A stretch of 64,000 nt of DNA from a virus: positions 61,142-125,141 of the IMG/VR virus record IMGVR_UViG_3300029955_000004. One strand, 5' to 3'. Below the pieces are notes generated by a model, which was not told the origin of the DNA, did not search any database, and saw only the letters and a program-made list of their open reading frames with translations. Every line of letters begins with the position of its first letter. The stretch's first letter is position 1. The position numbers and the translations under genes were made by a program. Below, piece by piece: positions 1 to 8,526 of the stretch.

Positions 1-1568
1 AAAGCACACACAATTCTACTATAGAAAAAGTATTAAAGAAAATTATGGGACCGATGATACTGGATGAAGCTATTAAGAAATTCTTTATGTCTAATATGTA
101 TACCATACCACTTTATTATGCTATCAATATGTTTGTTAAGTATGCTAAACTTGCCGGTAGTACTAAGCATGGTTACTATGATGATAACTTTGAAAAAGTA
201 TATACCAAAGTACTTCATGAACTATTTCAACAAAATATAGAAAAGGTTAATACATTATTCTCACTTATTAAAGACGATGTTGAACGCCTGTACAATATTA
301 GTATTCTTGGTAAAACAGAACGTCCTAGAACATCTGCTCGATTTTATGAGAATCTAAATTTTCCTAATAAGTTTGTGAACTGTATGGAACCAGGTCATCC
401 TGATTCTGAATTAATTTTGGTTGAGGGCGATTCTGCTAAAAATGTCGAAGGTCGTAATAGTAAATACCAAGCTATTTATGCATTACGTGGCGTTCCTATG
501 AATGCTTTAAAATTAATGCGAAATCAACCTGGCGATCCTAGTGCTTTTAGAAGTCCTGAGATTCTTAAGAAACTAAAAGCAAATGATATCTTTTATGACA
601 TTATGACTATTTTAAATATTGATCTTCATAACTTCGATGTTACAAAACTTAATTTTCGTAAAATTATTATTGCAACAGATGCTGATGAACATGGCTACCA
701 TATCGCTTCTTTGTTAATTGGTAACCTATATGCAATGTGTCCTAAACTCATTGAGACTGGTATGGTTCATGTGGCTATGCCTCCTCTTTATGGTTTGAAA
801 TATAAAGGTGATAAGTCTACTAAAGATAAAATTATTTATTTGCGAGACAGTGATGCTGTTACAGAATGGATGGCTAATGTTATTTATAGAGAAGCTCTTT
901 CAATTTCATATGATTTCAAGGGAAAACGATATACATTTACTGATGTTGATTATATTGGATCTATTAAGAAGATTATGGATATTGGAAACATGATGCAGAA
1001 TATTTCTAATGAACTCAATATTGATCTACAGATCCTTGAAATGTTAACGCATGTTACAAAATATTTAGAATATGGTTGTGTCGATGTGAATAAAATTAAA
1101 GAAATATTATCAATCGATAATACGATGGAATCTATCAATATTCATTATCATGAAAAGACACATAATCTTATTTTTGAAATTGGTAGAGAAGATATCTCTA
1201 TTCCTCTTTATAATGTCAGAGAACGTTTATATGAATCTATTCTTCCTGTTTTGAATGAAATTGGTTGGAAAGAAGGTTTACAGTTTTATGTGACGACAAA
1301 TCACAATCCTAATTATATCGATTATCCTGTTTCTATTATGCAACTTTATACTATTCTTAAATCATTTGATAAATATGTTGAATTAGAGAGATATAAAGGT
1401 CTTGGTAGTATGAATCCTTCTGACCTTGGTCGTATCTATAGTAATCCGAACAGTCGTCGTATTTTCCAAATAACATCTGTTGGAAGTATAAATGATATTT
1501 ACAATATGTTAGGAGGTCAGAGTGATACACGTAAGGACATTTTTAACAAGCCTGAAGCTCAGTACTGA
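1..1568 (+). CDS. Type II DNA topoisomerase, GyrB/ParE-like subunit (5' end outside window)
   Basis: The reading frame is open to the left edge (first whole codon at base 3), so the N-terminal ATPase part lies upstream and the first ATG at 45 is internal. What is present is the TOPRIM half of a GyrB-like subunit: LVEGDSAK near bases 415-440 (catalytic Glu), ATDADEHG near 672-695 (acidic Mg2+-binding cluster, usually TDADVDG), and ERYKGLGSM near 1386-1412, the conserved GyrB/ParE C-terminal motif. The protein would pair with the GyrA-like product at 3128-5290 to make an ATP-dependent topoisomerase acting on replicating phage DNA. The end overlaps the next gene by 47 bases. Confidence 0.93.
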   Translation, partial: STHNSTIEKVLKKIMGPMILDEAIKKFFMSNMYTIPLYYAINMFVKYAKLAGSTKHGYYDDNFEKVYTKVLHELFQQNIEKVNTLFSLIKDDVERLYNISILGKTERPRTSARFYENLNFPNKFVNCMEPGHPDSELILVEGDSAKNVEGRNSKYQAIYALRGVPMNALKLMRNQPGDPSAFRSPEILKKLKANDIFYDIMTILNIDLHNFDVTKLNFRKIIIATDADEHGYHIASLLIGNLYAMCPKLIETGMVHVAMPPLYGLKYKGDKSTKDKIIYLRDSDAVTEWMANVIYREALSISYDFKGKRYTFTDVDYIGSIKKIMDIGNMMQNISNELNIDLQILEMLTHVTKYLEYGCVDVNKIKEILSIDNTMESINIHYHEKTHNLIFEIGREDISIPLYNVRERLYESILPVLNEIGWKEGLQFYVTTNHNPNYIDYPVSIMQLYTILKSFDKYVELERYKGLGSMNPSDLGRIYSNPNSRRIFQITSVGSINDIYNMLGGQSDTRKDIFNKPEAQY

Positions 1569-2532
1569 TAATAATTGTAATATTAATGAACAGGAATGTA
1601 CAGAAATAATAGATAATGACATTACTGGTATTCTTAATAAACTGAATAATGGAAATTATTTAAACATGGAAGCCAATGATAAAGAGATGTTGGATTGTAT
1701 TCAACATCTCTTTAAAGATGATAAGTTCTTTAAAAAATATGATCTTAAATATGAAGAATCACATTTAGAAAATTATGAATTTAATAAGAGTTTAAGATAC
1801 AATTTACGATTAGAGAAACTTATAACTGAATTATATGTTGGAGAAACGCAACGAACTTCTTTAAGCCATATTGTTAGAGCTCTAGAGAAAAATAATAGTA
1901 CTCGTACATCATTAATTAATATGATCTATGTTCTACGAGAAGCTAGTACTGTACTTCATCAATATCCCGATATTGTTAATATTCCTAAGATAAGCGAAAT
2001 CACTAGATTAGATAATGAGAATATTTTAATACGGAATAATTTTAGAAAAAGTAGACCAACTGGAAAGATTAATGAAATCATTCATATTAAAAGATCTGAT
2101 AGGCAATCAACTATTAAAGAAATATTAAATTGTTTGATTTTATTGTTCTATACATCTTCTAGATTTACTATTGAAGATTTTAGTTTAAATGTGAAAATAC
2201 GAGCACTTATACTAGAATACATTTCTGTTATAAGAGCAAACAATTATAATAATGTCAATATACATGCACATCGATATATCGTAAGATTGTTAAATCTCAT
2301 TAATGTTGAATATAAAGATAATGTAGAACAAGATAAAATGAGTTATGAAGATTTTGAAAAATATATATTTAATACTATTTTAATATCTACAAATATTATA
2401 TATAAAACATTCTTAGTTTTCATATTTGGACAGTTTTATTTACATACGGATGAAGAAACATTTAGAAAAGATTGGTGTTTGTTAGATCAGTCACTAGTTG
2501 ATTATAGTACTAGATATATATTACTTAAGTGA
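1522..2532 (+). CDS. Unknown protein between the topoisomerase genes
   Basis: A 336-residue protein I do not recognise. The GTG start at 1522 lies inside the topoisomerase gene and was chosen because an excellent Shine-Dalgarno AGGAGG sits at 1511-1516. The 47-base overlap suggests translation coupled to the topoisomerase subunit. The sequence is Asn/Ile/Leu-rich and predicted helical, with no membrane segment and no catalytic motif I can name. Its last codons overlap an early-type promoter for the next gene. Confidence 0.75.
   Translation: MIHVRTFLTSLKLSTDNNCNINEQECTEIIDNDITGILNKLNNGNYLNMEANDKEMLDCIQHLFKDDKFFKKYDLKYEESHLENYEFNKSLRYNLRLEKLITELYVGETQRTSLSHIVRALEKNNSTRTSLINMIYVLREASTVLHQYPDIVNIPKISEITRLDNENILIRNNFRKSRPTGKINEIIHIKRSDRQSTIKEILNCLILLFYTSSRFTIEDFSLNVKIRALILEYISVIRANNYNNVNIHAHRYIVRLLNLINVEYKDNVEQDKMSYEDFEKYIFNTILISTNIIYKTFLVFIFGQFYLHTDEETFRKDWCLLDQSLVDYSTRYILLK
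2517..2524 (+). promoter_or_regulatory. Early-type promoter motif TATATTAC with extended downstream block
   Basis: The octamer lies in the final codons of the preceding gene, 72 bases before ATG 2596. It is followed by a block up to about 2551 containing CTTAAGTGAAAC and ACTTCTTAAGT, an imperfect inverted repeat. The same block follows the promoter at 48502 almost base for base, and a diverged version follows the one at 32821. Confidence 0.7.
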
Positions 2533-2595
2533 AACAAGTTTACTTCTTAAGTAAACAAACTTAAACTGACAGCAGATTCCGAAGGACCACACCGG

Positions 2596-3021
2596 ATGCG
2601 CCTTTTTATCCTGAAAAGAGAAGTGGTTGGTACTAGCCATTATCTCGGTCGCATAGTGCGACTACTCTTCTACTGCCTCCGTGTTTCTAATGAAGATTAT
2701 GTCAAGTCTTATTTTAATTATGGTGAATCTCTTGGTTGGCAGAATGATGCTATTATTCAACAGAAGAACAATCATGGAAAATGTCTAAAAAACCCGAATG
2801 GTCAAATTACCTTTCCGAAGGCTATTTTCACTATTGTTAGCATTTTAAATCTTCGTATCAAGGACATTACATTTACTCTTGAGAAATCGGATGGTACTGA
2901 ATTTGTTGTTTCTTATAATGACAAAATAGAGGATCTGGAAAAGAGACTCAATGCGCCTCCGGCTCCTGAAGATCCCGCAGAAGAACAAAATCCAACCTAT
3001 GGCAATAATCGACTTTTATAA
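2596..3021 (+). CDS. Unknown protein with acidic/proline tail
   Basis: A 141-residue protein of unknown function, alone between an early promoter and a terminator. ATG 2596 is preceded by GAAGGA at a usable distance, and the promoter-to-start gap (72 bases) equals that of the sister promoter at 48502. The first ~30 residues use GC-richer codons than the rest and lie over a small hairpin (GTCGCA/TGCGAC near 2648-2662), so the true start could be further in. The C-terminus is rich in Pro, Ala and Glu. Confidence 0.6.
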   Translation: MRLFILKREVVGTSHYLGRIVRLLFYCLRVSNEDYVKSYFNYGESLGWQNDAIIQQKNNHGKCLKNPNGQITFPKAIFTIVSILNLRIKDITFTLEKSDGTEFVVSYNDKIEDLEKRLNAPPAPEDPAEEQNPTYGNNRLL

Positions 3022-3036
3022 GACATAATGACATAT

Positions 3037-3075
3037 ATGGAAGAGCACCTATAGGTGCTCTTCCATTATGTTTTT
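3037..3075 (+). terminator. Rho-independent terminator
   Basis: Perfect 13-bp stem (3037-3049 with 3054-3066) around a TATA loop, followed by a T-run. Confidence 0.9.
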
Positions 3076-3127
3076 ACTACTTTTGAGTATTATATAATCC
3101 AACATACATTAGGGAAAAGTAGATCGA

Positions 3128-5290
3128 ATGGAAGACATTTCCGCATCTGATACTATTCTCGATTTTACTAAAAAGTTTGGAACTGGATTAATTGATAAAA
3201 CATTTCCTAATAAATTTGATGGACTCAAAGACGGCCAGCGTCGTATCTTTTGGTCGTTGAGAAATGATATGAATGATATTATTCCGAGTAGTCAATTAAT
3301 TGCAAGTACTATTAAATATCATCCACACGGTGATGCTACTATTTATGAAACTGCTGTTAGACTAGCACAGAATTTTAATTGTAATCCTCCACTTATTGCA
3401 TTTGAATCTTCCGTGGGTACTTATTCAAATCCTATACCTGCCAAAGGTCGATATACAAAATCAAGAATACCCGATTATACAAAAGATCTTTTTTACAAAT
3501 CAATTGATATTAATACTTTACCGAAAAGATTATCCGATACCCATAGTGGTTATGAAGTTGAGTATTATATTCCTACTATTCCTTTGGCTTTGTATTTTGG
3601 AAGTGACTCTATTGGATTTGGTTATAATAGCGAAATCATGTCTAGGAACTTAGGTGATATTTGTGATATCGTTATTGCATATGCAAACCATAGAAAGAAT
3701 AGTCCTATATCACCATTTGATTATACTAAGATTGTAGAATTGTTCTTACCGGATACTCCTATTGACAATATACTTATTAATAGAGAAGAACTTATTGAAA
3801 AATACAAACATGGTATGTTTAATGCACAATCTATTATTAGTGGTACTGTAAAACTGTGCAGTAATAAAATCATTATTTATACCCTTCCATATGGAACTCC
3901 TTATGGTTCTATTATGGAAACTATGTTAGCATTAATGAAAGTTAAAAATGGTTGGTATGATCGTAATATTGAAAGAATCACAGATAATTCATCAGAAAGA
4001 AATATTGGTAATCTTGTCATTGAGTTAAAGCCAAATAGAAATGTATTTGAAGCATGGTCAATGATCTCTAAGAAAATATCATTTACAGGATCATTAAATC
4101 CAAATAATCATTTCTCTGAATATGGTTCTATTTTGAAAATAAGCCCCATTGCATTATTACGATATTGGTATGAAGCACGGTGTAACATTCTTATTTCTTC
4201 TAAGAAATATAAAATCTCTAAATTAACGACAGAATTGCGACAGCTTAATGCATTATTACTTATTTGTGACCATACCGATGAAGTTATCAAAATCATTAAA
4301 AATAACAATACCATAGAAGCTATTAAACTCTTTAGAAGTAAATTTCAGTTAACGACGTATCAGGCTTATTATATCCATAAAGCTCCTCTTAATACATTAG
4401 GAAAAGATTCAAAAGAAGAACTTCTTAATGCATTAAGAATCACAGAAAACAATATCGAAAAGATACTAACATCATTTAAAAATATTGATAATGAAATAGC
4501 TGAAGAAGCGCAATATATGAAAGATAAATATACTGTAAAAAGAAAATGTATTAGTCATAAATTTATTGGATATGTGAAAGTTGATGGTGGAAATATTCAG
4601 TTTGAGAATACAAAAGAAATTTATGATATTCTAAATGACTTTCCTAAATCTCGTATTGAAATTTATACGTATAACGGATCTCATATGTTTCATGTCAATG
4701 CTCAAGAAAAGATAAATGAAAATATAACAATTAAATATACTGATGGTGATCATTATTCATTACCGACAAATTCTATTTACACTATAAATATTGCAGATGG
4801 TGCAGCATGTTGTGTTAAGGGATTTCAGCCAGGATTCAGAAGTAGTGGATATTTTTACACTTCTCATACTGCAAAGATGATCTGTAAAGATGGTACTATC
4901 TTAACTGGAAAGATCGATGATCATATTTCTTTAAAGAAGACTATTTGTAGAGGTGCAAATACTGATATCATATATGTTTATCCAGAAAATAAGAATGATC
5001 ATTTTATTATTTCGATGAATGATGATCTAGAATTAACAAATACTGTTACTATTCAAAGGATCAGACCTACAACTACTAAAATACAGATGAGAATGAAAGG
5101 TAAAAATTATATTACTCATTCTAACATAAGTAAAGATGTTTTCTTTAATTTGTTCTCTCAGTGTATCAATAGAACCTCTGCACGAATCATTGTGTTCAAA
5201 GATCTCAACAAACTCATGGAAGATAAAGATGTTTTTAGGATAGATATAAACACTATGAAGAAATATAATAAACTTATCGAAGTTATCTAG
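3128..5290 (+). CDS. Type II DNA topoisomerase, GyrA/ParC-like subunit
   Basis: A 720-residue homologue of the DNA breakage-reunion subunit. Visible hallmarks are DGLKDGQRRI at residues 31-40, YHPHGDA at 64-70, and AKGRYTKSRI around residues 105-114, where Tyr109 is the expected DNA-linking tyrosine (usual context A-x-RYT). The C-terminal third has the repeated strand pattern of a degenerate GyrA-type beta-pinwheel, but I see no canonical GyrA box. Length is shorter than gyrase A (about 870) and close to ParC. It works with the GyrB-like subunit encoded at the left edge; two unrelated genes separate them. The stop is TAG. Confidence 0.93.
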   Translation: MEDISASDTILDFTKKFGTGLIDKTFPNKFDGLKDGQRRIFWSLRNDMNDIIPSSQLIASTIKYHPHGDATIYETAVRLAQNFNCNPPLIAFESSVGTYSNPIPAKGRYTKSRIPDYTKDLFYKSIDINTLPKRLSDTHSGYEVEYYIPTIPLALYFGSDSIGFGYNSEIMSRNLGDICDIVIAYANHRKNSPISPFDYTKIVELFLPDTPIDNILINREELIEKYKHGMFNAQSIISGTVKLCSNKIIIYTLPYGTPYGSIMETMLALMKVKNGWYDRNIERITDNSSERNIGNLVIELKPNRNVFEAWSMISKKISFTGSLNPNNHFSEYGSILKISPIALLRYWYEARCNILISSKKYKISKLTTELRQLNALLLICDHTDEVIKIIKNNNTIEAIKLFRSKFQLTTYQAYYIHKAPLNTLGKDSKEELLNALRITENNIEKILTSFKNIDNEIAEEAQYMKDKYTVKRKCISHKFIGYVKVDGGNIQFENTKEIYDILNDFPKSRIEIYTYNGSHMFHVNAQEKINENITIKYTDGDHYSLPTNSIYTINIADGAACCVKGFQPGFRSSGYFYTSHTAKMICKDGTILTGKIDDHISLKKTICRGANTDIIYVYPENKNDHFIISMNDDLELTNTVTIQRIRPTTTKIQMRMKGKNYITHSNISKDVFFNLFSQCINRTSARIIVFKDLNKLMEDKDVFRIDINTMKKYNKLIEVI

Positions 5291-5297
5291 ATGACAT

Positions 5298-5337
5298 GTG
5301 AAGGAGACAGTCACATATATGTGACTGTCTCCTTCAC
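5298..5337 (+). repeat. Perfect 17-bp inverted repeat in the leader of the HslV-like gene
   Basis: Arms at 5298-5314 and 5321-5337 are exactly complementary around ATATAT. No T-run follows on this strand. The GAAAGGG ribosome-binding site of the next gene begins 7 bases later. It could terminate topoisomerase transcripts, stabilise an RNA end, or affect translation. Confidence 0.75.
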
Positions 5338-5358
5338 GAACACGAAAGGGAAAAACAA

Positions 5359-5955
5359 TTGACAACGATCGGAGTATTCGTTTCTAGAGATGGTAATACT
5401 ATTGCAGTTGATAAAAAAATATCAGTAGGAAGCTATACTACATTTGAACTATCTAAATATACTGAAATATATGATCAAAAGATGAACAAGTTAGTTCTTA
5501 TCTGTATTGGTACTATGGTTGTATCTGAAATAATTATTAATGAAATAAAAGAAATCATAAATAATAATGAAATACTTATTGAAGATATAAATATTTTAAA
5601 GTTAAATATTCTAAATGATATTTTGAAATCAATAAATAAAATAATAAATGATATAGATAGTATAACTTATTCAGATAATGGATTGGTATTATTAGTATCT
5701 AGGGATTCTGTACTTTTAATATGTAAAAATAAAGATAAAAAAGCATTTGTTATAGAACCATCGAGTTCGTTATTTCAAAATAACTATATTGCAACATTTG
5801 GTTCAGGTTGTACATTATTAAAAATGGCATCAGACTTTCTCGATGAGTATGACACGGTTAAAAAAGGAAGTAAAGAATATTTTACTAAAGCTTTTGTAAA
5901 AGTAGCTATATATGATAAAGCAACCTCTTCTAATATTGATTATATTACATTCTGA
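5359..5955 (+). CDS. Proteasome beta/HslV-like Ntn hydrolase
   Basis: A 198-residue protein starting with TTG at 5359, eight bases after GAAAGGG. After loss of the initiator Met the chain begins Thr-Thr-Ile-Gly, like HslV and proteasome beta subunits in which Thr1 is the nucleophile. Counting from that Thr, Asp17 sits in IAVDKK and a Lys at position 32 in SKYTEI, matching the catalytic Asp17/Lys33 of the fold; GSG appears later in ATFGSGC. The order of strands (TTIGVFVSRDG, LVLICIGT, GLVLLVSRDS, FVIEPSSS) also follows HslV, whose usual length is about 175-180. Role is inferred: self-compartmentalising protease, possibly in head maturation or host takeover. No HslU-like partner is adjacent. 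Confidence 0.72.
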   Translation: MTTIGVFVSRDGNTIAVDKKISVGSYTTFELSKYTEIYDQKMNKLVLICIGTMVVSEIIINEIKEIINNNEILIEDINILKLNILNDILKSINKIINDIDSITYSDNGLVLLVSRDSVLLICKNKDKKAFVIEPSSSLFQNNYIATFGSGCTLLKMASDFLDEYDTVKKGSKEYFTKAFVKVAIYDKATSSNIDYITF

Positions 5956-5962
5956 CACGACT

Positions 5963-5997
5963 CGGTGAGTGGATAATTCCACTCACCGCAGTTATAT
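5963..5997 (+). terminator. Rho-independent terminator
   Basis: 10-bp stem (5963-5972 with 5979-5988), loop ATAATT, followed by a T-rich stretch. Confidence 0.85.
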
Positions 5998-6046
5998 TTT
6001 TTATCAAAAAACTATTTTATGATTTACGCATAATTAAGAGGGCATA

Positions 6047-6706
6047 ATGACAAATAGAAAAGCAGCACAAGACTGGTTTTTTAATTTATTGAAAAGTGTC
6101 GATGATACTGATGTGAATGTTAAATTTTATGAAAAGAAGTTTGGTAACATGGATGATAAAATGTTTGATAAATATATGAAAGATTTACAAGACGGAAAAA
6201 CAAAACTATATTTCTATACCCCACCTAAAGTCGTTAATATAAATACTGCCAAAGTTATTGCTGCCGCCGAAAAAATAGGTCTCAAATTATTTGAAAGATT
6301 GTTATTGTGGGATCATGTCACTAAAAGATATATCCTTACTCCTCAAGAATATCTTGTTGTTGATTTACCAGTTAGACCACAGAAACAATATCTCGATGAT
6401 AAGATCTCATTACCGGAAGGTGATACTAAAATATCAACAACATCTGGACAGGTTATGAAGCCTGATAAAGGATCTTCTATCGCAATCGTTGAATTACAAA
6501 CTATATTGTCAAAAGGTTTAAAGAGTTCTGCATACGAATTGATGAGAGTTCGTGGTGGTGATATCTATGCTTATGCTAATCTTAAAAGTCAATTAGAAGA
6601 AACTGGTAGTGCTACATTGGATTCTATTCCTGATGATTCTAGAGCTAGAAGTAATGAAATTCTAAAAGCATACTTTACTGGTATGCACCTTGGGACCAAT
6701 CTATAA
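6047..6706 (+). CDS. Protein resembling the C-terminal end of RNA polymerase beta (tentative)
   Basis: A 219-residue protein. From about residue 85 the spacing follows the end of bacterial RpoB: LLWDHVTKR in place of LYDGRTGE; a hydrophobic stretch then YLDDKI in place of HLVDDKI; TSGQVMKPDKGSS in place of the TQQPLGGKAQFGGQ segment; ELQTILSKGLKSSAYELM in place of EVWALEAYGAAYTLQEML, followed by a VxxxD. phiKZ-like phages split beta and beta-prime over several genes, so a separate beta C-terminal piece would be natural. The first ~60 residues are not RNAP-like to me. The match is by eye and could be a virion protein instead. Its stop overlaps the next start (TAATG). Confidence 0.45.
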   Translation: MTNRKAAQDWFFNLLKSVDDTDVNVKFYEKKFGNMDDKMFDKYMKDLQDGKTKLYFYTPPKVVNINTAKVIAAAEKIGLKLFERLLLWDHVTKRYILTPQEYLVVDLPVRPQKQYLDDKISLPEGDTKISTTSGQVMKPDKGSSIAIVELQTILSKGLKSSAYELMRVRGGDIYAYANLKSQLEETGSATLDSIPDDSRARSNEILKAYFTGMHLGTNL

Positions 6707-8088
6707 TGGCTAGTACATCAGCTGATCTGAGTGTTATAAGTAATGCTTTGGCTGCTACTGCAAAAGCAGAAAGTGCTGTTGCTCAACTAACAGGATCTAC
6801 AGCATTAAGTGCTTCTGCATCCGATTTAATGTCTATTGCTAAAACAACAAAAGCTATTGCAAATACGACGAATACAGTATTGGCTACCCTGAAGACGACA
6901 ACGAGCGATCCTTTATCTGGCGGTTATACACAATCAAAAGCTTATTCTGGTTCATTTGTTACTAAGAAAACTTCATCAAATACTGGACTAGTTGATTTTG
7001 CTATTGGGGCTGCTGCTGTAGCCCAAATAACATCGAGATTGACAAGTTCTCAAATAGGTAGTGTTTCTAGTATATCATCTTCTATGTCAAGTATGCTTTC
7101 TACTCAATCTGGATATTTGAGTTCATTGGCCTCAACTATTACTACAGATGCTAAACTTGCTACTTCTTTAGCTAACATAGCTAGTGGAGTTGCATCACAA
7201 TTAAAGATGTTTAAACAATCTGGATTAGTAGCTCTTGGTGCTACCGCTGCCGTATTAGGGACTGGATATATTGCGAGTTCATTATCTTTATCTACAGCAT
7301 CTATATCGTCTAGTAGTTTTACTTCATTTTTAAAACAGGCAACGGCAGTATTTTCTTCCGTTGCTAATGCAACTGTTGCTATAGAAAAATGCTATCAAAC
7401 ATTAACATCATCTTGTACAGATAGTTCTGGTAAATGCATAAGCGGTGTACCAAGAACAGCATCTTCATCAACATACTCTTCGTTAACAACTATAACTCAA
7501 AAAGTATCAGTCTCTGCTAGTACGGCAACTATACCAACAACAACCGATTATAGTACGACACAAAATACCTTTAATACTACATTAACATTAAATATAGAAA
7601 ATGGATTTACAACATTGGTAGAACCTATGTTAACTGATAGTTCGTTTAATAGTACATCTATTAACGTCGTAAAATCATTATTGATGTCGGTATGTAAAAG
7701 AGGCGATGTCTATATGGCATATATTCTTATAAATGCAATAGGTGGTAAAAATGTCACTAATCCGGTTGCCATGATAAATTATATTCTTAAAAATGAACAT
7801 ATTACATCATCTGAAGATCCTACATCAAGCTCAACTTCTACAGATAGTAATATTAATACATATACAGCAGATGAATATACTACATATATAAATGAAATAA
7901 TGACATTAACAAACGTATCACAATCACAATTATATAATTCAAAATCAAATTCTAGTTTATATAACTATAAAACGGTTGAAGCATCATCATCTTCGACAGT
8001 AACGAATTCTTTATTGACATCAGAGGTTGTTAAATTGGTATCTGCTGCAAGTTCAACAAACTCGTCTTCTAATGCAATAACAGCATGA
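6706..8088 (+). CDS. Ser/Thr/Ala-rich probable virion protein
   Basis: A 460-residue protein unusually rich in Ser, Thr and Ala with long runs of small residues, especially residues 1-260. A hydrophobic Ala/Gly stretch near residues 172-195 (LVALGATAAVLGTGYIASSL) could be a membrane or packed core segment. The start ATG overlaps the stop of the previous gene by one base, so the two are probably co-translated. Composition resembles phage structural or internal virion proteins; no specific family is recognised. Confidence 0.7.
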   Translation: MASTSADLSVISNALAATAKAESAVAQLTGSTALSASASDLMSIAKTTKAIANTTNTVLATLKTTTSDPLSGGYTQSKAYSGSFVTKKTSSNTGLVDFAIGAAAVAQITSRLTSSQIGSVSSISSSMSSMLSTQSGYLSSLASTITTDAKLATSLANIASGVASQLKMFKQSGLVALGATAAVLGTGYIASSLSLSTASISSSSFTSFLKQATAVFSSVANATVAIEKCYQTLTSSCTDSSGKCISGVPRTASSSTYSSLTTITQKVSVSASTATIPTTTDYSTTQNTFNTTLTLNIENGFTTLVEPMLTDSSFNSTSINVVKSLLMSVCKRGDVYMAYILINAIGGKNVTNPVAMINYILKNEHITSSEDPTSSSTSTDSNINTYTADEYTTYINEIMTLTNVSQSQLYNSKSNSSLYNYKTVEASSSSTVTNSLLTSEVVKLVSAASSTNSSSNAITA

Positions 8089-8100
8089 GACAGTATATCT

Positions 8101-8134
8101 TACTAGAGTGATGGCATATGCCATCACTCTAGTA
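8101..8134 (+). terminator. Perfect palindromic hairpin, probable terminator
   Basis: Two 17-base arms are exactly complementary (8101-8117 with 8118-8134), 12 bases after the stop of the preceding gene. No long T-run follows. Confidence 0.7.
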
Positions 8135-8176
8135 GTATACATTATACATAAAGTGTATTTCGATATGGTTTAGATA

Positions 8177-8184
8177 TATATTAC
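8177..8184 (+). promoter_or_regulatory. Early-type promoter motif TATATTAC
   Basis: Occurs in a TTTAGATATATATTACTATT context, 56 bases before ATG 8240. Confidence 0.75.
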
Positions 8185-8239
8185 TATTTTGAGAAGACAA
8201 TATATTTATTGTTGTCTTGTATGTAATTCGGAGGCTATC

Positions 8240-8410
8240 ATGTCTGACTTGACTATCTCCAGAACGGTCGGTTGGGTTGCGACCATTACGCTCATTTGCA
8301 TTGGAGCCCATACCATCTGGTCTCGGTATTCCGAACTTGTCGAAAAAGAGAATCGACTCAAAAGCCTCGACGAAGATGTCGTCGAACAGATGTTCAAAAA
8401 TCGCACGTAA
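8240..8410 (+). CDS. Small single-span membrane protein
   Basis: A 56-residue protein starting at ATG 8240 behind CGGAGG. Residues ~8-27 (RTVGWVATITLICIGAHTIW) form one membrane segment, followed by a charged helix rich in Glu and Lys. Function unknown. Codons are GC-richer than the background and the gene stands alone between an early promoter and a terminator, so it is probably strongly expressed early. Confidence 0.72.
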   Translation: MSDLTISRTVGWVATITLICIGAHTIWSRYSELVEKENRLKSLDEDVVEQMFKNRT

Positions 8411-8447
8411 GTGGGGGGAGCAATCTCCCCACCTACTTTTATTTTTT
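8410..8447 (+). terminator. Rho-independent terminator
   Basis: G-rich arm GTGGGGGGAG pairs imperfectly with CTCCCCAC, followed by TTTTATTTTTTG. Confidence 0.8.
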
Positions 8448-8472
8448 GTTTTATCCATCGATTGTATAAATA

Positions 8473-8480
8473 TATATTAT
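8473..8480 (+). promoter_or_regulatory. Early-type promoter motif TATATTAT
   Basis: Located 47 bases before ATG 8527, directly after the preceding terminator. Confidence 0.65.
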
Positions 8481-8526
8481 TAAAATGACAAGGGAAGTTT
8501 TTCTTTTCGGATAGGGGCTGTCTATA

